A DNA stretch of 9,970 bases from Gemmatimonadales bacterium UBA4718. Lineage in GTDB: Bacteria; Gemmatimonadota; Gemmatimonadetes; Gemmatimonadales; Gemmatimonadaceae. The notes beneath the pieces were generated by a model that did no database searches, had not been told where the DNA came from, and worked only from the letters and a program-made list of their open reading frames with translations. Each line of letters begins with the position of its first letter. Position 1 is the first letter of the stretch. Made by a program: the position numbers and the translations under genes. The stretch spans positions 28,265 to 38,234 of the forward strand of contig DHJO01000196.1 in assembly GCA_002404375.1 (NCBI GenBank), written 5' to 3'. Shown here piece by piece: positions 6,131 to 9,970 of the stretch.

Positions 6131-7606
6131 TCACCGTGATTCGATCTCTTTCGCCTTCTGCGTCAGACCGTCAAGGAGCGCGTGGACGTGCGCGCCGCTC
6201 GTCCGCGGATTCATCATAGTCACCCGCAGTACGGGCCTTCCGCTAAGAACCGTCGCGGTTATCCAGCCGCTTCCCTCTTTGTTGTAGCGCGCCCGCAGCT
6301 CGCGGTTCAACGCATCGATCCGCTCGACGTCGGCGGCACTGGTAGTACTCGTCCCGCTGCCGGGATTACGTCCGAGGTACCGGAAGCAAAGAATGTTCGA
6401 CTCCGGCTCGTGCAGATTCTCGAAGTTGCTGCGCTCCTCGATGGCGTCGTACAAAAGCCGCGCCGTGTGGCAGAGATGGTCGTACAGTCTGCCAAGTCCG
6501 CTCGATCCGAAACGCTGGATCACGAACCAGAGCTTGAACACGTCGGCCCTGCGCGAGCACTGAAAGCTCCTGATTCCCTGATCGATTACCCGGCTCGATT
6601 TCCCGGAGTGAAACAGATATGGCGCCTGCTGCGCAAAGGCCCGATCGAGGTCGCGTTCGTCGCGCGTCAGCACCATCCCTGCCGCAAGGGGGAGCAGCAT
6701 CATCTTGTGGGGATCCCACGCGAGCGAGCGCGAATGCTTCAGCCCGTTGAGCGCGCGCGGTGGGTTGGCGGAAAGCAGCCCGCTCGTTCCCTGTGCCCCA
6801 TCAACGTGAAGCCAGAGTCCGCGCTCCGCGCAGATGGCGCCGATTGCCTCGAGATCGTCGAAAGAGCCGGTTGCAGTCGTGCCGGCCGTCGCCACAACTG
6901 CCATGATGCTCTTGCCTTCGTCGCGCAGTCGGTCGAGCGTTGTTAGCAACACGTCTACATCCAGCTTGTAGTCGCGCGACGGGATGGGAATTCCCCGCCG
7001 CTTCCCCAGCCCGAGCTGACCGATTGCCCGCGTGACCGCGTAGTGTGCGTGCTCGCCGTATACAACGAACGGCGGGTCGGCGCCCACACCTTCTTCCAGG
7101 GCGTCGGGCAGCGCGGCATTTCTCGCCGCCAACATGGCGGTGAAGTTCGCTTCAGTGCCTCCCGAGGTGAGCGTGCCTCCCGCGCCTGCTCCGTAACCCG
7201 CGAGCTTTGACATCCATTTGATGACCTGATGCTCGATCGCGGTGCCGGTCGGCGACATCTCCGAGACGGCAAGCGATTGATTGAGGGCGCCGATGACGCT
7301 CTCCATCCAGACTCCCACAGGCAGGGGAGCGGAAGTCTGATGCCCCATGTACATCGGGTGGTAATACTTGTTGGCGTCCGACAGCACGTCCCGCTCGAGC
7401 CGCTCGATGATTTCCGACACCGGGCGCCCATCGCGAGGTAATTCCTCGTCGAAGCGCCGCGCGAGCTCGTCCGTGGAGCGCGGCGTCGAGACCTGGCCTT
7501 CACCACTGCGCGTCGCCTCGAAGTAGCGGGCCGTCACGCGCGCGAAACTTTCTCCAACTTCGAGCGAGGTGTCTGCCTCCAGCTCGGCGAGAATGTCATC
7601 GATCAT
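6131..7606 (-). CDS. Group II pyridoxal-phosphate-dependent amino-acid decarboxylase
   Basis: A 491-residue cytosolic PLP enzyme of the glutamate/aromatic/diaminobutyrate decarboxylase family, which converts an amino acid to its amine plus CO2. The internal aldimine lysine is K301 in WDPHKMM (297-303). H188 in HAHY stacks on the cofactor, D269 in HVDGAQG (267-273) contacts the pyridine nitrogen, and TSGGTEAN (147-154) binds the phosphate. Most relatives read HVDAA-aromatic-G at 267-273, so G270 and Q272 are divergent, though D269 and A271 are kept. The HKMM context is closer to diaminobutyrate- or cysteine-sulfinate-type enzymes than to GadB. The substrate cannot be decided from sequence. Length is typical. 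No Shine-Dalgarno precedes the ATG; TAGATT lies 6 nt upstream. It follows the LuxR-type regulator by 36 bp on the same strand and converges with the transporter gene. No amine/amino-acid antiporter is present, so an acid-resistance module is not evident. Confidence 0.93.
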   Translation of the reverse strand: MIDDILAELEADTSLEVGESFARVTARYFEATRSGEGQVSTPRSTDELARRFDEELPRDGRPVSEIIERLERDVLSDANKYYHPMYMGHQTSAPLPVGVWMESVIGALNQSLAVSEMSPTGTAIEHQVIKWMSKLAGYGAGAGGTLTSGGTEANFTAMLAARNAALPDALEEGVGADPPFVVYGEHAHYAVTRAIGQLGLGKRRGIPIPSRDYKLDVDVLLTTLDRLRDEGKSIMAVVATAGTTATGSFDDLEAIGAICAERGLWLHVDGAQGTSGLLSANPPRALNGLKHSRSLAWDPHKMMLLPLAAGMVLTRDERDLDRAFAQQAPYLFHSGKSSRVIDQGIRSFQCSRRADVFKLWFVIQRFGSSGLGRLYDHLCHTARLLYDAIEERSNFENLHEPESNILCFRYLGRNPGSGTSTTSAADVERIDALNRELRARYNKEGSGWITATVLSGRPVLRVTMMNPRTSGAHVHALLDGLTQKAKEIESR

Positions 7607-7612
7607 GAGGCA

Positions 7613-7618
7613 AATCTA
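7613..7618 (-). promoter_or_regulatory. -10-like box abutting the decarboxylase start
   Basis: TAGATT on the minus strand stands exactly 6 nt before the ATG at 7606, and the intervening TGCCTC has no Shine-Dalgarno character. The position fits a leaderless transcript starting at the ATG. No -35 box is found at 16-19 bp. The alternative is translational coupling with the regulator gene ending 36 bp upstream. Confidence 0.35.
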
Positions 7619-7642
7619 GTCGGCGAGCGAGCGCTCCCGCTG

Positions 7643-9970
7643 TTATTGATCGAGGAGCCCGTTCTGGCGCACGAAGTCCGCCAGCTCGCCGCGCGAGCCG
7701 ACGCTAAGCTTCAGAAAAATGTTGGAGAGATGGGTGCTGACCGTTCGGGCAGATATCTGGAGTGCGCCACCGATTTCCTTGTTGGATTTTCGCGTTGCGA
7801 CCATTCTCGCGATCTCGATCTCGCGCCCAGTCAAACCGGCGGCTCCGCTCGTCACCGACTTGGGCGGCGGCCTGAGCCCGAGCTCGCGCATCTCTTCGCG
7901 CGTCCCTTCGAGCTCCACAGTCGCTCCGACACGCGCGAAGACATCGTGCGCTTTGCGGAGCTGGCGCATTCCTTCTTCGCGGTCGCCGACTTCGACAAAC
8001 GCGCCCGCAAGTCGTCGCCTGATGCGGGCCGCCTGAGGCGGAAAAGGGAGAGCCTCGAGCTGATCCACCGCCGATTGCATCAGCGCGATCGCTCGCGCGG
8101 GATCGTGATCGCGAAACCTCGCCAGCAGTCCCTCGCATGCGTCGGCGTAGGCGAGTCCGAGTCGGTGGTTCAGCCGTCCTGCGTCACGCCTCATTCGCGC
8201 GAGATGAGTGGCCGCCGTGGCGAAGTCACGCCCGGTGAGCGCGGCATCGCCTATGGTCGGCAGAAGCCACTGTAGCGCCCAAACCAAATATCCGGTGCGG
8301 TCGGCGATCGCGAGTCCTGCTTCGCCGATGCGAACCGCTTCGGCCGAATCGCCCTTCGCCAGGTAGTACGACGCCATGCCGAGGTGCGCCGGAACGATTG
8401 ATGGAACGTCGAGCGCACGCTCGCCAGCTCCTTCCAGCGAGCCGGCCCTCTCGGCGCCCGCCAGCTTCCACGCTTCGTCGAAGTATTCTTTCGCCTTCGC
8501 CTCTGATCCGCGCCACAGGTAAATCAGGCCCGACCAAACGTAAAGACGGGGCAGCAACGTGCGCTGACTGAGGCTTTTCGCCGCCACAATGGTTCGTTCC
8601 GCGATCTCTATTGCCGAGTCCCAGTCGCCGGTGCCGGAGTGATATTGAACGAGAAGCTCCGCGGACCAGAGCGGAAGAAGCGGCGAGTGCATCTGCTCCG
8701 CGAGCCGAACGCTGGCCGCCAGGTGCTCGAGAAAACTCGGTGCGTCACCAGAGACTCCGGCGAGGAGTGCCATCCCCCAATGCGCGGTCCACTCGAGCAT
8801 GCGCTCGCGCGCGGTCTCCGCGTGCGCGATGGCCTGCGTGCCGTGTTCGCGCGCCAGGTCCAGCGGTCCGGTCCACGTATAAAGAAGAAGCAACGCGCGA
8901 TGCGCTCGAGAGAGCAGCGAGTCATTGCGCATTTCCCCATCCGCCGCCGAGGCCAATGCCGCCTCGACCTCGGCTTGTGCCTCCTTCAGGCGCCCGAGAT
9001 CCTGGAGCGCAACACCCTTCGCGAGGCGTAGTCTCGCGGTCGTCGCGCGGTCGCCGGACGCCGCGGCGCTGGAGAGTCCCGCTTCGTAGTGCGCGAGCGC
9101 GTCCGCGTACTTGCCGCTCCAGTAACACGCGAGGCCCATCCGATGCTCGATATCGGCGATAGCCCCGGTCTCCCCACGCATGGCTGCCTCGTCCCGCGCG
9201 CGCGTCCACAGACTCATCGCCGCGTCGTACTCGCCGAGCCGCTGCCGAATGCGCGCCAGCGTCGAGAGAATTTCCTCGCGCGGTGCATCACTGATGGTGG
9301 GATCCCTGTCCAGATGGTCGAGCGCCGCCGCGAGGTAGTTCGCGGCCTCCCGATTCGCGTATCGCTCAATCGCCCCGCGTCCGGCGGCGTACAGGTATCT
9401 GACCGCCTTCCGCGCCAGCGGCTGAGAGTGCGCGCGGGCAAAGTGCAGGGCGAGCTCGTCGGCGTGCGACAGAGCAGAATCGCCGTACGCGTGCTCGAGC
9501 GCTTCCGCGACCGTCGCGTGAAGAGTTCGCGCGCGCGCCTGGCCCAGCTCCCCGTAGATCACCTGTTGAAGCAGTGGATGGGTGAAGTCATAGCAGATCG
9601 CATCGACACTGCCGGTCTCCTCGAGAACCCGCTGAGCGAGCAGCTCGTCGAGGCCGGCGATGATGTCGGTCTCGGACATTCCCGAGACATTCGCCAGCGT
9701 GTCGTGCGCGGCGCGCGCGCCGATGACCGCCGAGAGATTTGCCAACTTCCGGGCATTTGGCGAGAGGCGATCGACCCTCGCCTTGACCACGTCTCTGATC
9801 GTGGATGGGAGCTGAAGCGTTTCCATCTCCCATCCGGTCCAGCGACCATCGCGCTTTGTGAGCGCGCCGGAATCTACAAGCGATTTGAGCGTTTCCTCGA
9901 CGAAGAACGGGTTGCCGCGCGTCCAATCGTAGAGCATCGTGGAGAAATGCCGCGTGTTGTTCTTGTCCAC
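7643..9970 (-). CDS. Large TPR-containing LuxR-family transcriptional regulator (partial, N-terminus outside window)
   Basis: The C-terminal 775 residues of a long regulator whose gene enters from the right edge; the GTG at 9970 is only a codon at the boundary. Near the edge, GNPFFVEE (19-26) is the conserved segment that follows the ATPase core in AAA_16/MalT-like and related signal-transduction ATPases. A helical winged-helix-like stretch follows (about 55-140), then a long superhelical array of TPR-like repeats (about 185-690, e.g. around LGEYDAAMSLW at 245-255, SGKYADALAHYEAGL at 285-299, and 538-556). At the end, after a proline-rich hinge (701-703), is a LuxR/GerE helix-turn-helix (about 713-771) with LTGREIEIARMVA and SNKEI..ISARTVSTHLSNIF. 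It likely senses a ligand or partner through the TPR region and activates transcription with ATP. Adjacent co-directional decarboxylase gene, 36 bp downstream, is the natural candidate target or operon partner. Walker A and B motifs would be off-window. Confidence 0.93.
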   Translation of the reverse strand: MDKNNTRHFSTMLYDWTRGNPFFVEETLKSLVDSGALTKRDGRWTGWEMETLQLPSTIRDVVKARVDRLSPNARKLANLSAVIGARAAHDTLANVSGMSETDIIAGLDELLAQRVLEETGSVDAICYDFTHPLLQQVIYGELGQARARTLHATVAEALEHAYGDSALSHADELALHFARAHSQPLARKAVRYLYAAGRGAIERYANREAANYLAAALDHLDRDPTISDAPREEILSTLARIRQRLGEYDAAMSLWTRARDEAAMRGETGAIADIEHRMGLACYWSGKYADALAHYEAGLSSAAASGDRATTARLRLAKGVALQDLGRLKEAQAEVEAALASAADGEMRNDSLLSRAHRALLLLYTWTGPLDLAREHGTQAIAHAETARERMLEWTAHWGMALLAGVSGDAPSFLEHLAASVRLAEQMHSPLLPLWSAELLVQYHSGTGDWDSAIEIAERTIVAAKSLSQRTLLPRLYVWSGLIYLWRGSEAKAKEYFDEAWKLAGAERAGSLEGAGERALDVPSIVPAHLGMASYYLAKGDSAEAVRIGEAGLAIADRTGYLVWALQWLLPTIGDAALTGRDFATAATHLARMRRDAGRLNHRLGLAYADACEGLLARFRDHDPARAIALMQSAVDQLEALPFPPQAARIRRRLAGAFVEVGDREEGMRQLRKAHDVFARVGATVELEGTREEMRELGLRPPPKSVTSGAAGLTGREIEIARMVATRKSNKEIGGALQISARTVSTHLSNIFLKLSVGSRGELADFVRQNGLLDQ

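Noticed and set aside
7626..7641. Small hairpin after the LuxR regulator stop, arms AGCGGG and CTCGCT on the minus strand with a 4-nt loop
   Set aside because: Six pairs including one G-U and no following T-tract; such hairpins arise easily by chance in GC-rich DNA. It does not clearly separate the regulator from the decarboxylase.

Overview
The window is a high-GC, gene-dense stretch of bacterial chromosome. It holds six protein genes: five complete, and one entering from the right edge without its N-terminus. All reading frames look intact. I see no insertion sequence, CRISPR array, tRNA or rRNA. The lipoprotein-type signal on the dipeptidase points to a Gram-negative cell envelope. The gene mix (CsoR/CopA copper operon, soluble RsbRD-type histidine kinase, very large TPR/LuxR regulator) and style suit a soil or environmental lineage such as Gemmatimonadota or Acidobacteriota. 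This placement is an impression, not a demonstrated result.

Left part (1-2860): a short 30-bp-period direct repeat lies at the extreme left edge. Next comes a minus-strand copper-efflux operon in the order copA (Cu+ P1B-type ATPase) then csoR (Cu(I)-sensing repressor), 19 bp apart. Upstream of copA is a strong candidate CsoR operator, ACATA/TATGT flanking an 11-bp G/C tract. It sits between a consensus -35 box and the presumed -10, so repressor binding would block polymerase until Cu(I) releases it. The repressor is thus probably autoregulated.

Middle part (2861-6094): reading away from copA is an orphan, soluble histidine kinase with an RsbRD-type N-terminal domain. Its 3' end overlaps by 44 bp the convergent gene for a VanX-type D-Ala-D-Ala dipeptidase with a lipoprotein signal. 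Back-to-back with the dipeptidase, 68 bp away, is a 12-TM major facilitator resembling the sialate/lactate (SHS) family. The dipeptidase and transporter could form a cell-wall-product scavenging pair, but this rests on adjacency alone.

Right part (6131-9970): on the minus strand is a group II PLP-dependent amino-acid decarboxylase of unknown substrate. It is preceded 36 bp upstream by a large TPR-rich regulator with a C-terminal LuxR DNA-binding domain, whose ATPase part lies outside the window. The pair may be co-transcribed.

No obviously new defence or biosynthetic system is visible. The points most worth following are the copper operator architecture, the extended CsoR N-terminus with extra Cys/His residues, the orphan RsbRD-histidine kinase next to the copper operon, the envelope-targeted VanX homologue beside a carboxylate transporter, and genes that lack a Shine-Dalgarno but carry a -10-like hexamer right before the start codon.
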